Below, piece after piece: positions 1 through 8,637 of a stretch of DNA of 64,000 nucleotides. A model generated the notes under the pieces. That model did not search any database. It worked only from the letters and a program-made list of their open reading frames with translations, and had not been told where the DNA came from. How positions within the stretch are numbered: the first letter of the stretch is position 1; each line of letters starts with the position of its first letter. The DNA is from Burkholderia glumae LMG 2196 = ATCC 33617 (GTDB lineage: Bacteria > Pseudomonadota > Gammaproteobacteria > Burkholderiales > Burkholderiaceae): assembly GCF_000960995.1 (NCBI RefSeq), contig NZ_CP009434.1, positions 1,302,001 to 1,366,000 on the forward strand, given 5' to 3'. Made by a program: the position numbers and the translations under genes.

Positions 1-844
1 GGCTGTCGCCGACGTTGTAGTTCTTTTTCAGCAGCGCCGGATCGAGCACGCCGTTGTCGAGCGGCACGCCGAAATAGCGCATCGGATGCTGAAAGCCCTG
101 CGCATACGAGGCGGTGATCGACAGGTCGGGGCGCACGTCGTAGCGCAGCGCGCCCGACACCGACAGGTTGCGCGAATGGCCCGCGTCGACCCAGTTCGCC
201 GAGCGATTGCCGCTCGCATCGAAGCGGTAGGACAGCCTGTCGTCGATCGCGCCGCCGCTGCCGAACGCGGCGCGCGCCGTCCGCTCGGTGCCGATGCCGA
301 GCTGCAGCTCGTTCTCGACCGGCCCGCGCGCGGGTTTCTTGGGCACCACGTTCACCACGCCGCCGATCGCGCCTTCGCCGTAGATCACCGAGGCGGGGCC
401 GCGCAGCACGTCGATGTGATCGACGGCCCCGGTATCGAACGGATAGGTGACCCCGATCGCGCCGTAGGGGCGCACGCCGTCGAACAGCTGGGTGACCGAC
501 GAGGCGCCCACGAAGCCGCGCGCCGACAGTTCCGAATTGCCGTTGCCCGGATGCGGGGACGCGGCGATGCCGGTGGCGCGGCTGACGGCATCGACGATCG
601 ATGCGTCGCCGCGTTCGGTCAGCGCGGCGCGGCTGAGCTGCTCGACGCTGGCCGGGGTTTGGCGCGGCGTGAGGCCGAGGTGGCTGCCGGTGTCCTGCAC
701 GCGGTCCAGTGCGCCGGGGCGCGCGGCCTTGACCTGCAGCGCGGGCAGCGCGAGGTCGGGCGGCGCGGCGTCGGCCTGGGCCTGAGCGGGGTTGGACAGC
801 GCGCCGAGCGCGGCGGTGAGGGCGGAAAGCGAGCGAGGCTTCAT
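1..844 (-). CDS. TonB-dependent receptor, N-terminal part (cut by window edge)
   Basis: Outer-membrane, energy-coupled receptor; only the signal peptide, the plug and the first barrel strands lie in the window. The frame opens at an ATG at 842-844 with an Ala-rich signal sequence ending AQAQA. It continues into a plug domain with the usual landmarks: SELSARGF, IDVLRGPASVIYGEGAIGG and VVNVVPKKP. It runs open to base 1, so about two thirds of the protein is missing. Plug and early barrel closely resemble the receptor at 20056-22254 (shared FGVP..GVLD.AL and NYNVG segments), so the two are paralogues of the siderophore/corrinoid class. No riboswitch or Fur-like box was seen upstream. Ligand unknown; the neighbourhood is metal-related. 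Confidence 0.88.
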   Translation of the reverse strand, partial: MKPRSLSALTAALGALSNPAQAQADAAPPDLALPALQVKAARPGALDRVQDTGSHLGLTPRQTPASVEQLSRAALTERGDASIVDAVSRATGIAASPHPGNGNSELSARGFVGASSVTQLFDGVRPYGAIGVTYPFDTGAVDHIDVLRGPASVIYGEGAIGGVVNVVPKKPARGPVENELQLGIGTERTARAAFGSGGAIDDRLSYRFDASGNRSANWVDAGHSRNLSVSGALRYDVRPDLSITASYAQGFQHPMRYFGVPLDNGVLDPALLKKNYNVGDS

Positions 845-1111
845 GGCAGCAGTGATGAGGCGAGTCGAGAGCGGAACGAGACAGCACGCAGGCCCGGCGC
901 GGGGCTGCGTGGCATGGGACGGCGGGCGGCCCGACCCGGGCGCGCCCGGCCATCGCGTCGCCGTGAGCGGGCGAGGCGGGCAGGGTGGCGGTGGCGAGGG
1001 CGGAGCCGACCAGAGCCGCTGCGAAACGACGACGGACGACGGACGATGCGCGGCGGCGCGGCGCCGGATCAGGCGGCGTCCGGCGTCGGCAGGCGCGTCA
1101 GGCGAAGCGCG

Positions 1112-1579
1112 TCAGGGGCAGGCGTAGTCGGGAGGGGCACGCGCACCGGGGCGCGCATGATGCGGCGGACGGCGCGGGCGCGTCATGCGCGGCGCGGCGC
1201 GGCGCCCGACGATCGTGAGGCGCGTCCATCGCAGGCATGCGAGTACGGCGAACGGAATCGCGATGGCGAACGCGGCGCTGAACGGGCACAGCTCGCCGCC
1301 TTGCATCAGGCCGGCGTGAGGCGCGTCGAGGGCGCCGGCACGGCCGGGCGTGGCCGCGAGCGCCTGCTCGAGCGCAGCGGCGGCCTGCGCGGCGGCGCCC
1401 GTCGCCTCCAGCGGGCCGTGCCCGGTGCAGATCACGAGGCCCGGCCAGCCGCCGCCCGCGCTCGTGTCGAGCATCAGACCGGTCGGGAGGATCAGGCGGA
1501 ACGCCAGCACGCAGAGCATCAGCGCCGACAGCAGCGGATGATTCGCGCGCCGCGCCAGCAGAGGGCGGAGTCGGCTCAT
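1112..1579 (-). CDS. DUF2946-type small membrane protein (paralogue 1)
   Basis: Predicted 155-residue protein. It starts MSRLRPLLARRANHPLL, has a hydrophobic segment at about residues 17-35, then a Cys-His motif (VICTGHGPLE), and a second hydrophobic segment after LCPFSAAF. The order of a membrane anchor, a CxGHGP motif and a CPF-hydrophobic tail fits DUF2946 proteins, often found beside copper and TonB genes. Metal binding by the Cys/His pair is inference. The ATG at 1577-1579 is preferred because a TACAAT -10 box (complement of 1589-1594) lies 9 nt ahead of it, and the open frame further upstream shows no coding character. Divergent from its paralogue at 1818. Confidence 0.75.
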   Translation of the reverse strand: MSRLRPLLARRANHPLLSALMLCVLAFRLILPTGLMLDTSAGGGWPGLVICTGHGPLEATGAAAQAAAALEQALAATPGRAGALDAPHAGLMQGGELCPFSAAFAIAIPFAVLACLRWTRLTIVGRRAAPRMTRPRRPPHHARPGARAPPDYACP

Positions 1580-1817
1580 GGCGGCGGTATTGTAGCCGCA
1601 CGGCTGCGGTCGTCCGCTCCGCGACGGGATGTCGCACCACATCGAAAGCCGGGCTCGGCAGCGCTGTCCGAGGTGATGTGTGAAGCGGCGCAGGCCGGTG
1701 CCGCCAGGCAAGACGCGCGGCGCCCGCCATCGAGTTGCCGGGCCGGCCGCCCTGATGCCGGCGATTCGGCGATCGCGCTTCACGGCCGCCGCAGCAGGGG
1801 GTTACAATCGCGCCGCC
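1580..1817. promoter_or_regulatory. Mirrored divergent promoters of the two DUF2946 genes
   Basis: Each gene has a TACAAT hexamer exactly 9 nt before its ATG: complement of 1589-1594 for the left gene, 1803-1808 for the right gene. The bases next to both start codons are also alike (GCCGCC directly before ATG). With -10 boxes this close, transcription would begin at or within a few bases of the start codon, so both messages are predicted to be leaderless or nearly so. No Shine-Dalgarno sequence is visible for either gene. Confidence 0.5.
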
Positions 1818-2312
1818 ATGAACGCACTTCGCCATTTCCTGTTGCGGAACGGCGTCGCGACACGACTGCTGTGGGGCCTGATACTGGCCGTGCTGCTGTC
1901 CCGCGCGCTGATTTCCGGAGCCGTGATGCTCGACCCGGATTCGCCGGGCGCGGGCGGCGTGGTGCTGTGCTCGGGGCACGGCCCGCTCGTGATCGACGCG
2001 CCGGGGCGCTCCGTCAGCTTCGACGACGCCTCGCCGATCACGCCGGCCAACGACGCGATGGCGCTCGCGAGCCTGCTTTCGCCGCGTGGGCACGACGCTT
2101 CGTCGGGCGGGTCGACGCCCTCCGGCTCGAGCGGTGCCGTATGTGCGTTCGGCGCGGCCTTGTTCGTCGCGCTGAGCCTGAGCCTGTTGCTCGTGGTGCT
2201 GTTCCCCGTCGCCGCAGCGCGGCGAGTCTGGCCGCGCTGCGCCGCGCGCGTGGCCGCCTGTTCACCGTCCGACGTTGGTCCGCCGTCGCGCGCCCCTCCC
2301 TGCTTGGCCTGA
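1818..2312 (+). CDS. DUF2946-type small membrane protein (paralogue 2)
   Basis: A 164-residue protein beginning MNALRHFLLRNGVATRLLW. It has an N-terminal hydrophobic segment, a VLCSGHGPLV motif near residue 50, a low-complexity Ser/Gly stretch, and a second hydrophobic segment starting at VCAFGAALFVALSLSLLL. The layout matches the divergent neighbour at 1112-1579: anchor, Cys-x-GHGP, then a Cys-x-Phe tail. This suggests an inverted duplication. Family is DUF2946-like; its role is not established, though copper or other metal handling is a reasonable guess from the flanking genes. It sits 176 bp upstream of the PepSY gene and could be co-transcribed with it. Confidence 0.72.
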   Translation: MNALRHFLLRNGVATRLLWGLILAVLLSRALISGAVMLDPDSPGAGGVVLCSGHGPLVIDAPGRSVSFDDASPITPANDAMALASLLSPRGHDASSGGSTPSGSSGAVCAFGAALFVALSLSLLLVVLFPVAAARRVWPRCAARVAACSPSDVGPPSRAPPCLA

Positions 2313-2488
2313 TCGATCCGTCGCCGCCGCGCGCCTGACGCGGCCCGCGTCCGTCACCGCGTCAGACGCAACCGAACCATCAATCCTGTCGACCGCTCGC
2401 GTGCCGCGAGCGCCGCCGTCGCGCGCGCTGCCCGCGCATGCCGGCCGCGTGCCGCCGCGCGTCGCCGCCGATTGCAAGGAGCTGAGCC

Positions 2489-3967
2489 ATGTCCACCACC
2501 CTCGAGCGCGCGAGCGCGGCCGTGCGTTCCCCGCAGGCCGGCTATCGCACGCTATGGCGCTGGCATTTCTATGCCGGCCTGTTCGTGATGCCGTTCCTGA
2601 TCGTGCTCGCGATCACCGGCACGCTCTATTGTTTCCAGCCGCAGATCGAGCCGCTGCTCTATGCACACCGCCTGGTCGTGACGCCGCGCGCCACGCCCGC
2701 GCTCGATGCCGATACGCTGCTGGCGCGTGCGCGCGCCTCGCTGCCGGACGGCGCGCAGCCGGTGTCGGCCGAAATCCGCCGCGCGCCCGAGCGCAGCGCC
2801 GAGTTCGTGTTCCGCCTGCCCGGCGGGCGGCGCGAGAGCGTCTATGTCGATCCCTACGACGGCGCCGTGCTCGGCACGCTCGGCGTGGACGATCGCTTCA
2901 TGCAGATCGTCCGGATGGTGCATCGCAAGCTGCTGCTCGGCAAGCCGGGCGAGCTGCTGATGGAACTGGTGGCGTGCTGGACGCTGGTGATGATCGGCAC
3001 CGGCGTGGCGCTCTGGTGGCCGCGCGAGCCGGATCGCGCGCGGCGCCGCTGGTGGCCCGACCCGCGGCTGCGCGGCCGGGCGCTCTGGAAGAGCGTGCAT
3101 GCCTGGCTCGGCATCTGGCTCGCGGCCGGCGCGCTCGGGTTCGTGCTGAGCGGGCTGCCGTGGACGGGCTCGTGGGGCCAGGGCTTCAAGGCGGTCGCCG
3201 CGCGTGTGAAGCTCGGCTCGCCGCCCGGCGCATGGGGGGCTGGGTCGCTGCGCTCGGCACGTCCCGGCGCGGCCAGCGCGGCATCGGACGCGCCCACAAC
3301 GGACGCACCGCCGGGCGCGAGGCATCACTCCGCCGGCGCCGCCGCCGCGATGCTGGGCATGGTGATGGACGACCTGCCGGTGCGGCTCGCGCCCTGGGCG
3401 GTCGGCCAGGTGCCGGTGCCCGAATCGGCTGCGGCGGCGCCGGGCGCGCGGCCGCTCACGCTCGACCAGGCGATTGCCGCGATGGCCGCCCACGGCTTGA
3501 CGAGCGGCTACACGCTGGTGCTGCCCGCGAATCCGGACGGCGTGTATACGGCCTCGTACTTTCCCGCCGATCCGAAGGCGGAGCGCACGCTGTCGCTCGA
3601 CCAGTACAGCGGCGCGGTGCTGCGCGACATCCGCTATGCCGATTACGGCGCGATCGCGCAGGGTGTCTCGTATGGCACGTCGCTGCACATGGGCCGCTAT
3701 TTCGGGCTCGCCAACCAGTTGATTTGCGCGGCGCTGTCGCTCGGCCTCGCGGCGATGGCGGTGAGCGGTTTCGTGATGTGGTGGAAGCGGCGCCCGGCGC
3801 TCAAGCTCGGCGCGCCGCCGCGCGAACGCCGGCCGCCGCCGATGCGTGCCTGGATCGCCGGGCTCGTGCTGCTCGGCAGCGTGTTTCCGCTGATGGGCGC
3901 GAGCCTCGTCGCCGTCTGGCTTGCCGACCGGCTGCTGTTCGGCCGGGCCACGCGCGCGCTGGCCTGA
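2489..3967 (+). CDS. PepSY-associated transmembrane protein
   Basis: A 492-residue inner-membrane protein with an AAGGAG ribosome site at 2476-2481 before the ATG. The first helix follows WRWHFYAGLFVMPFLIVLAITG, whose W-H pattern is the hallmark of PepSY-TM proteins. A periplasmic PepSY-like segment follows (VYVDPYDGAVLG), then MVHRKLLLGKPGELLMELVACW with a second helix. A further WKSVHAWLGIW helix pair, a second PepSY repeat (LSLDQYSGAVLRDI) and a C-terminal FVMWWKRRP helix complete the protein. Family members lie next to TonB siderophore or metal receptors and are thought to be ferric-reductase-like partners that release metal at the inner membrane. The receptor that follows at 4193 fits this. 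Confidence 0.88.
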   Translation: MSTTLERASAAVRSPQAGYRTLWRWHFYAGLFVMPFLIVLAITGTLYCFQPQIEPLLYAHRLVVTPRATPALDADTLLARARASLPDGAQPVSAEIRRAPERSAEFVFRLPGGRRESVYVDPYDGAVLGTLGVDDRFMQIVRMVHRKLLLGKPGELLMELVACWTLVMIGTGVALWWPREPDRARRRWWPDPRLRGRALWKSVHAWLGIWLAAGALGFVLSGLPWTGSWGQGFKAVAARVKLGSPPGAWGAGSLRSARPGAASAASDAPTTDAPPGARHHSAGAAAAMLGMVMDDLPVRLAPWAVGQVPVPESAAAAPGARPLTLDQAIAAMAAHGLTSGYTLVLPANPDGVYTASYFPADPKAERTLSLDQYSGAVLRDIRYADYGAIAQGVSYGTSLHMGRYFGLANQLICAALSLGLAAMAVSGFVMWWKRRPALKLGAPPRERRPPPMRAWIAGLVLLGSVFPLMGASLVAVWLADRLLFGRATRALA

Positions 3968-4192
3968 TGCAAGCCCCGCCGGCGCCGTTCGATCGGCGCG
4001 CCGGCGGCAGCGCGGGGCGCCCGGGTGGCGCGCCGCCGCCGATCGATCTCCCCGCGCCGGCGCGGCATGCCGGCCGGCCCATGTCGCTGCACGGTGCTGC
4101 GCAAGCCGATTGGCAGTCCTAGCGAGCAGCACCGGCGAGCCGCCGCGCTGGCGGCCCGGCCACGAACCGATTCCGATCACTACCCTAACCAC

Positions 4193-6316
4193 ATGATCCG
4201 CTTTTCCCGACTCGCGGCCGCCTTGTCCGGCGTGCTGTCCGCCGTTGCCGCATCCGGCGCGGCCGCGCAGGCCGGCGTCGCCGCCGGCGGCGCGGCCGAG
4301 CCCGCGTCCGCCACGCCGCTGCCGCCGATCGCCGTCGATGCCCGGCCGATCGCCTCGCCCACCTCGCTGTCCAGCGCCGCTCTGAAGCGCCGGCTCGACC
4401 AGACGGCCGGCTCGGTCGGCTTCGTCGACGCGTCGAGCTACCTGAACACCTATGCGTTCACGCTGCGCGACGTGCTGCAGAACGCGCCGGGCGTGTTCGT
4501 CGAGAACCGCTACGGCCAGGAGCTGCGGTTGTCGATCCGCGGTTCGGGCATTGCGCGCGGCTATCACGCGCGCGGCCTCGACATTCTGCAGGACGGCATC
4601 CCGACCAACCTCGCCGACGGCAGCGGCGACTATTACCAGATCGATCCGCTCGCGCTGCAGGCCACCGAGATCTACAAGGGCGGTAACGGCCTGCAATACG
4701 GTGCGTCCACGCTGGGCGGCGCGATCAACTTCGTGACGCCGACCGCCCATACGGCCGAGGCGCCGAACCTCGTGCGCGTGGAGGGCGGCAGCGACGGCAC
4801 GCTGCGCACCGGCGCGCAGCTCTCGCGCGTGATCGGGCCGCTCGATTTCCTTGCCACCTTCAGCGTGAACCATGCGCACGGCTGGCGCGACCACGAGCGC
4901 GGCCGGTACCGGCAGTTCAATGCGAACCTCGGCTACCGCTTCAGCCCGAGCGTGGAGACGCGCTTCTACGTCGGCGCCTACCTGGTCGACCAGCAACTGC
5001 CCGGCTCGCTCTCCTTGTTCGATGCGCTGCATCGTCCCGCCGCCGCGTCCCCGGGGGCGCTGTCGGGCGACCAGGCGCGCAACTCGCGCACCGAGCGCAT
5101 CGCGAACCGCACCACGCTCGAGCTGGGCGGCGGCGAACTGCAGTTCGACACCTGGGCGATCCACAAGAGCCTCTATCACCCGATTTTCCAGGTCATCGAC
5201 CAGGACGGCTGGACCTACGGCTTCGCGCCGCGCTTCACCGCGCATCCGGTAGCGGCCGGCATGCGCGATGACCTGATGGTCGGCGCGCGCTTCTTCGGCG
5301 GGCGCACCGGGGCCAGCCAGTTCGTCAACGTACACGGCGAACGCGGCGCGCAGACGCTCGACGCGCGGCAGAGCGCGTTCAACTACGAGGCCTATCTCGA
5401 GAACCGGCTGTTCTTCCTGCCCACCGTCGCGCTGATGACGGGCGTGAAGGTGCTGCACTCGGTGCGCGAATACATCGACTACGGCGGCCTGCCGGGCGAT
5501 GCCGCCTACCGCTCCACGCGCGCCTCGTACAGCGGCCTGAACCCGAAGCTCGGCCTGCTCTGGCGGCCCGCGCGCGAGATCCAGGCATTCGCCGACATCA
5601 CGCGCAGCCAGGACGTGCCCGACTTCACGGACCTCTCGCAGACCTTTGCCGCCACCACGCGCTTTACGCCGCTCGCGGCGCAGCACGCCTGGACCCTCGA
5701 GCTCGGCACGCGCGGCACGCGCGATCGCCTCAGCTGGGACCTGACAGCCTACCGTTCGCTGGTGCGCGACCAGTTGCTCCAATACACGACCGATCCGGCC
5801 ATCCCGGCCGCGACCTTCAACGCCAACAAGACGGTGCTGCAAGGCATCGAGGCCGGCGCGTCGATCGAGCTCTGGCGCGACCTCACGCGCCGCGGCGCAG
5901 GCGATCGCATCACGCTGTCGGGCCTCTGGAACGTCAGCGATTTCCGCTTCCAGGACGATCCGCAATACGGCTCGAAGCGCATCGCCGGCGTGCCGCTCCA
6001 CGTGCTGCGCGGCGTGCTCGGCTATGCGCGGCCCAACGGCTTTCACGTCTCGGCCAGCCTCGACTGGGTGCCCTCGGGTGCCTGGGCCGACGACGCGAAT
6101 ACGCTGCGCGTGCCCGGCTACACGGTGTTCGGCATGCAGGCGGGGATGGATTTTCGCAACGGTCTGTCGATTTATATCGATCTGCGCAATCTCGCGAACA
6201 AGCGCTACGTGTCGGACATCAGCACGGTGGCGAACGCGCGGACCGCGTCGAGCACCGCGATCTTCTATCCGGGGGCCGGGCGCAGCCTGTTCGCGGGAAT
6301 GCGCTGCGCGTTCTGA
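4193..6316 (+). CDS. TonB-dependent receptor (FecA-like branch)
   Basis: A 707-residue outer-membrane receptor. The ATG at 4193 is chosen because it begins an obvious signal peptide (MIRFSRLAAALSGVLSAVAA, cleaved after AAQA); the open frame upstream of it looks non-coding. The plug domain contains DVLQNAPGVFVENRYGQ, LSIRGSGI and TEIYKGGNGLQYGASTLGG, followed by a 22-strand-type barrel ending in an aromatic residue (GMRCAF). There is no N-terminal signalling extension of the FecA/FpvA type. It follows the PepSY gene by 225 bp, so the two probably act together. Substrate not determinable; an iron-chelate or other metal is likely. Confidence 0.9.
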   Translation: MIRFSRLAAALSGVLSAVAASGAAAQAGVAAGGAAEPASATPLPPIAVDARPIASPTSLSSAALKRRLDQTAGSVGFVDASSYLNTYAFTLRDVLQNAPGVFVENRYGQELRLSIRGSGIARGYHARGLDILQDGIPTNLADGSGDYYQIDPLALQATEIYKGGNGLQYGASTLGGAINFVTPTAHTAEAPNLVRVEGGSDGTLRTGAQLSRVIGPLDFLATFSVNHAHGWRDHERGRYRQFNANLGYRFSPSVETRFYVGAYLVDQQLPGSLSLFDALHRPAAASPGALSGDQARNSRTERIANRTTLELGGGELQFDTWAIHKSLYHPIFQVIDQDGWTYGFAPRFTAHPVAAGMRDDLMVGARFFGGRTGASQFVNVHGERGAQTLDARQSAFNYEAYLENRLFFLPTVALMTGVKVLHSVREYIDYGGLPGDAAYRSTRASYSGLNPKLGLLWRPAREIQAFADITRSQDVPDFTDLSQTFAATTRFTPLAAQHAWTLELGTRGTRDRLSWDLTAYRSLVRDQLLQYTTDPAIPAATFNANKTVLQGIEAGASIELWRDLTRRGAGDRITLSGLWNVSDFRFQDDPQYGSKRIAGVPLHVLRGVLGYARPNGFHVSASLDWVPSGAWADDANTLRVPGYTVFGMQAGMDFRNGLSIYIDLRNLANKRYVSDISTVANARTASSTAIFYPGAGRSLFAGMRCAF

Positions 6317-6417
6317 GAGCGTGCGTGGCACGGCGGTGATGCGCTGCAGCGTTGCCGACGCGCGTTTCGGCCCGCTAGAATCGTGGCTCGCCGCCTTCAT
6401 GCACGGGAGCCATGCCG

Positions 6418-6816
6418 ATGTCTTTACCCACGCAGTTCTGGATGGTCGAGGGCGCGCCGACGCCGGTCGGCCCGTTCTCTCACGCGACCGAGCGCGACGG
6501 CTGGATCTTCGTGACCGGCCAGATGCCGACGCAGCCCGACGACGACGGCGCGCCGCTGCCCGACGGCATCGTCGCGCAGACGCGGCGCGTGATGGACAAC
6601 CTGATCCTGGTACTGAAGGGCATGGGGCTCGGCCTCGAGCACGTGATGTCGGCGCGCATCTTCCTGACCGAGTTCAAGCGCGACTACGCGGCCATGAACG
6701 AGACCTACGCGTCGTATTTCCCGCAGGGCCGGCTGCCGGCCCGTACCTGCGTGGGCGTGACGGGGCTCGCGCGCGACGCGATCGTCGAGATCGATTTCAT
6801 CGCCAAGCGGCCCTGA
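6418..6816 (+). CDS. RidA/YjgF family protein
   Basis: A 132-residue protein of the RidA superfamily, whose core members hydrolyse reactive enamine/imine intermediates to keto acids plus ammonia. Family signs are GPFSHATERDGWIFVTGQ near the N-terminus, the LKGMGLGLEHVMSARIFLTEF helix-strand, and PARTCVGVTGLA with the Arg that binds the substrate carboxylate. Two ATGs compete. The one at 6412 lies only 2 nt after GGGAG (6405-6409), so the ATG at 6418 with 8-nt spacing is preferred. A TAGAAT -10 box is at 6376-6381. It is followed by a bidirectional terminator. Confidence 0.88.
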   Translation: MSLPTQFWMVEGAPTPVGPFSHATERDGWIFVTGQMPTQPDDDGAPLPDGIVAQTRRVMDNLILVLKGMGLGLEHVMSARIFLTEFKRDYAAMNETYASYFPQGRLPARTCVGVTGLARDAIVEIDFIAKRP

Positions 6817-6849
6817 CTCGGTCCCGATCGAATCGGGAACGGAAATCGA

Positions 6850-6887
6850 AAACGGCGACGCCGGCTGTCTGGCCGGCGTCGCCGTTT
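6850..6887. terminator. Bidirectional terminator between RidA and CopC
   Basis: Perfect 16-bp inverted repeat (6850-6865 and 6872-6887) around a 6-nt loop. The arms start with AAA and end with TTT, so a U-run follows the hairpin on either strand. It lies between the 3' ends of two convergent genes. Confidence 0.85.
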
Positions 6888-6937
6888 CATGTCGGATGCT
6901 GCCGGCGGCGCATCGCGCGCCGGGGCAGCCCGGCCGC

Positions 6938-7306
6938 TCACTGCACGGTGAACGTATAGGTGCCCTGGGTGCGATGGCCGTCGGTGGCGACGGCGACCCA
7001 GTGGACGGTATAGACGCCCGGCTTCAGCGCGGCGAGCGCGACGCTCATGCGCTTGCCGGCATCACCGCCCACGCTCGACTTGCCGCGCGTGACGGACTGG
7101 CCCGCCGCGTCGGTCACCTTGATCGAGCTGAACGCGGGTTCGAGCCCCTCGTCGAAATCGATCGTGACGGCCGTGGTCGAGGCCGGCGCGGTGGCGCCGG
7201 CGCCGGGCGTGCGTTCGGTCGGATGCGCGTGCGCGAACGCGAGCGGCGCGGCGGCCGCGAGCAGCAGGGCGGCAGCGCCGCGTGCAGCGAACTGGCGAAG
7301 TGTCAT
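6938..7306 (-). CDS. CopC-domain periplasmic copper-binding protein
   Basis: A 122-residue exported protein. The start at 7304-7306 gives a clear signal peptide (MTLRQFAARGAAALLLAAAA) cleaved before HAHPTERTPG; His-1/His-3 of the mature chain is the typical Cu(II) site of CopC proteins. The C-terminal family signature is YTVHWVAVATDGHRTQGTY, with the second His set, and the single domain has the usual length of about 100 residues. Last gene of a minus-strand run with PCuAC (52 bp upstream) and SCO1. Role: periplasmic copper sequestration or transfer. Confidence 0.88.
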   Translation of the reverse strand: MTLRQFAARGAAALLLAAAAPLAFAHAHPTERTPGAGATAPASTTAVTIDFDEGLEPAFSSIKVTDAAGQSVTRGKSSVGGDAGKRMSVALAALKPGVYTVHWVAVATDGHRTQGTYTFTVQ

Positions 7307-7358
7307 GGAAGGCTTCCTGGTGGCGTGATGGAGGGGGGCCATGGCAAGGCGCGGCCGC

Positions 7359-7805
7359 TCATTTCGACATCGTCTTCGGGCTTTCCAGCAGGCACGGCGA
7401 ACTGAGCTTCTCGCCGTCGCTGAACGTGAAGGTCAGCGGGATCGTGGTGCCCACCTTGAGCGCCTGCTTCGGCTCTTCCAGCATCACGTGATAGCCGCCC
7501 GGCGCGAACGACAGCGTGCCGTGGGCCGGCACCGTCGCCTTGTCCACCATCACCATCTTCGACATGCTGCCGTTGCTCTGCGTCTGGTGCAGCATGACCA
7601 TGCCGAACGCGTCGGTGCTCACCTCGGTCAGGTCGACGGGCTTCGCGCCCGAGTTCGCCACCTCGAAGAAGCCGCCCGACGGGATGCCGGCCGGCATCGC
7701 GCGGATCCGGCAATGCGAGATGGTCAGGGTGCCCGGCGCGGCCAGCGCGGTGGCGCAGGCAGCAGCGAGGGGGACGGCGGCGAGCAGACGGAATGCGATG
7801 TTCAT
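7359..7805 (-). CDS. PCuAC-type periplasmic copper chaperone
   Basis: A 148-residue exported protein with a signal peptide MNIAFRLLAAVPLAAACATALA. The mature part shows the PCuAC pattern: IRAMPAGIPSGGFFEVANSG, then VMLHQTQSNGSMSKMV (the H...M.M Cu(I) ligands), then GGYHVMLEEPKQALKVG with the distal His-Val-Met. PCuAC proteins carry Cu(I) to the CuA site of cytochrome oxidase with SCO1 proteins. A SCO1 gene lies 47 bp upstream on the same strand, supporting one operon. Mature Cys residues (SHCRIR and SSPCLLES) are additional to the usual ligand set. Confidence 0.9.
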   Translation of the reverse strand: MNIAFRLLAAVPLAAACATALAAPGTLTISHCRIRAMPAGIPSGGFFEVANSGAKPVDLTEVSTDAFGMVMLHQTQSNGSMSKMVMVDKATVPAHGTLSFAPGGYHVMLEEPKQALKVGTTIPLTFTFSDGEKLSSPCLLESPKTMSK

Positions 7806-7852
7806 ATTGGACTCCTGATGGGATTCGAGGGTGGGGCAGCGCGGCCTGCGGC

Positions 7853-8497
7853 TCACGCGTCTTGCTTGAGCAGCAGCGGCAGATCGTGAACCCACGGCGC
7901 GGTGCCCTGGCCGTCGCGCGCGAACAGGCGCGGCTTGCCGCTCGGATCGAACACGATGCTGGCGGCGGTGTGGTTCATCGAATAGTTGTCGGCATTGGAG
8001 CCGGCCACCTGCTCGTAGGTGATGCGGAAGTCGCGGCTCACCTGTTTCAGCTGTGCCTCGTTGGCGGGCCGCAGCGCGCGGAACGACGGATCGAAGGCGC
8101 TCACGTATTGCGCGAGCACCGGGTTCGTGTCGCGCTTCGGATCGACGCTGACGAACAGCACCTGCACGCGTTTCGCGACGTCGGGGCCGAGCTGGTTCAG
8201 CGCCTGCGCCAGTTCGGCGAGCGTGGTCGGGCAGACGTCGGGGCAATGCGTGTAGCCGAACAGCAGCACCACGACCTTGCCGCGATAGTCGGCCAGCGTG
8301 CGGATCCTGCCGTCGGTGTCGGGCAGCGAGAAGTCGCGGCCGAACTGCGTGTTGCCGGTGATGTCGAGATTGGTGAACGAAGGCTCGCTCGGCTTGCAGC
8401 CGGACAGCAGCGAAACGCCGGCGAGCGCGCCGACGATCGCGAGGGTGGCCGCGCGCCGCGAGGCGCGGAACGCGGGAGGGGCAGATCGGGTGGACAT
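7853..8497 (-). CDS. SCO1/SenC family copper metallochaperone
   Basis: About 214 residues. An N-terminal hydrophobic segment ends in LLSGC, a lipobox-like sequence, so the protein is probably a lipoprotein or membrane-anchored in the periplasm. The thioredoxin-fold core has the SCO metal site: FGYTHCPDVCP (CxxxC) and a later conserved His at MNHTAASIVFDP. Family role: delivering copper to, and reducing, the CuA centre of cytochrome c oxidase. The start at 8495-8497 (ATG) is preferred, with a GTG at 8510-8512 as the alternative; neither has a good ribosome site. It sits between DUF2946 and PCuAC genes on one strand. Confidence 0.9.
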   Translation of the reverse strand: MSTRSAPPAFRASRRAATLAIVGALAGVSLLSGCKPSEPSFTNLDITGNTQFGRDFSLPDTDGRIRTLADYRGKVVVLLFGYTHCPDVCPTTLAELAQALNQLGPDVAKRVQVLFVSVDPKRDTNPVLAQYVSAFDPSFRALRPANEAQLKQVSRDFRITYEQVAGSNADNYSMNHTAASIVFDPSGKPRLFARDGQGTAPWVHDLPLLLKQDA

Positions 8498-8637
8498 GGT
8501 GAAGGTCGCCACGAAAACGGAGCATCGAAGGAAAGCCTCGATCGCGCGCCGGGCGGACGCGGCAGCCGCACGGGCGAGCCCATGCGGCCGTCGGGCGGCC
8601 CCGCTCGGGCGCCGCGCGATCGAACACGAAGCGGGTA

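Noticed and set aside
2552..6400. Very long open minus-strand frame opposite the PepSY and TonB genes
   Set aside because: Arg/Ala/His-rich translation without domains; a GC-rich antisense shadow of two clear plus-strand genes.
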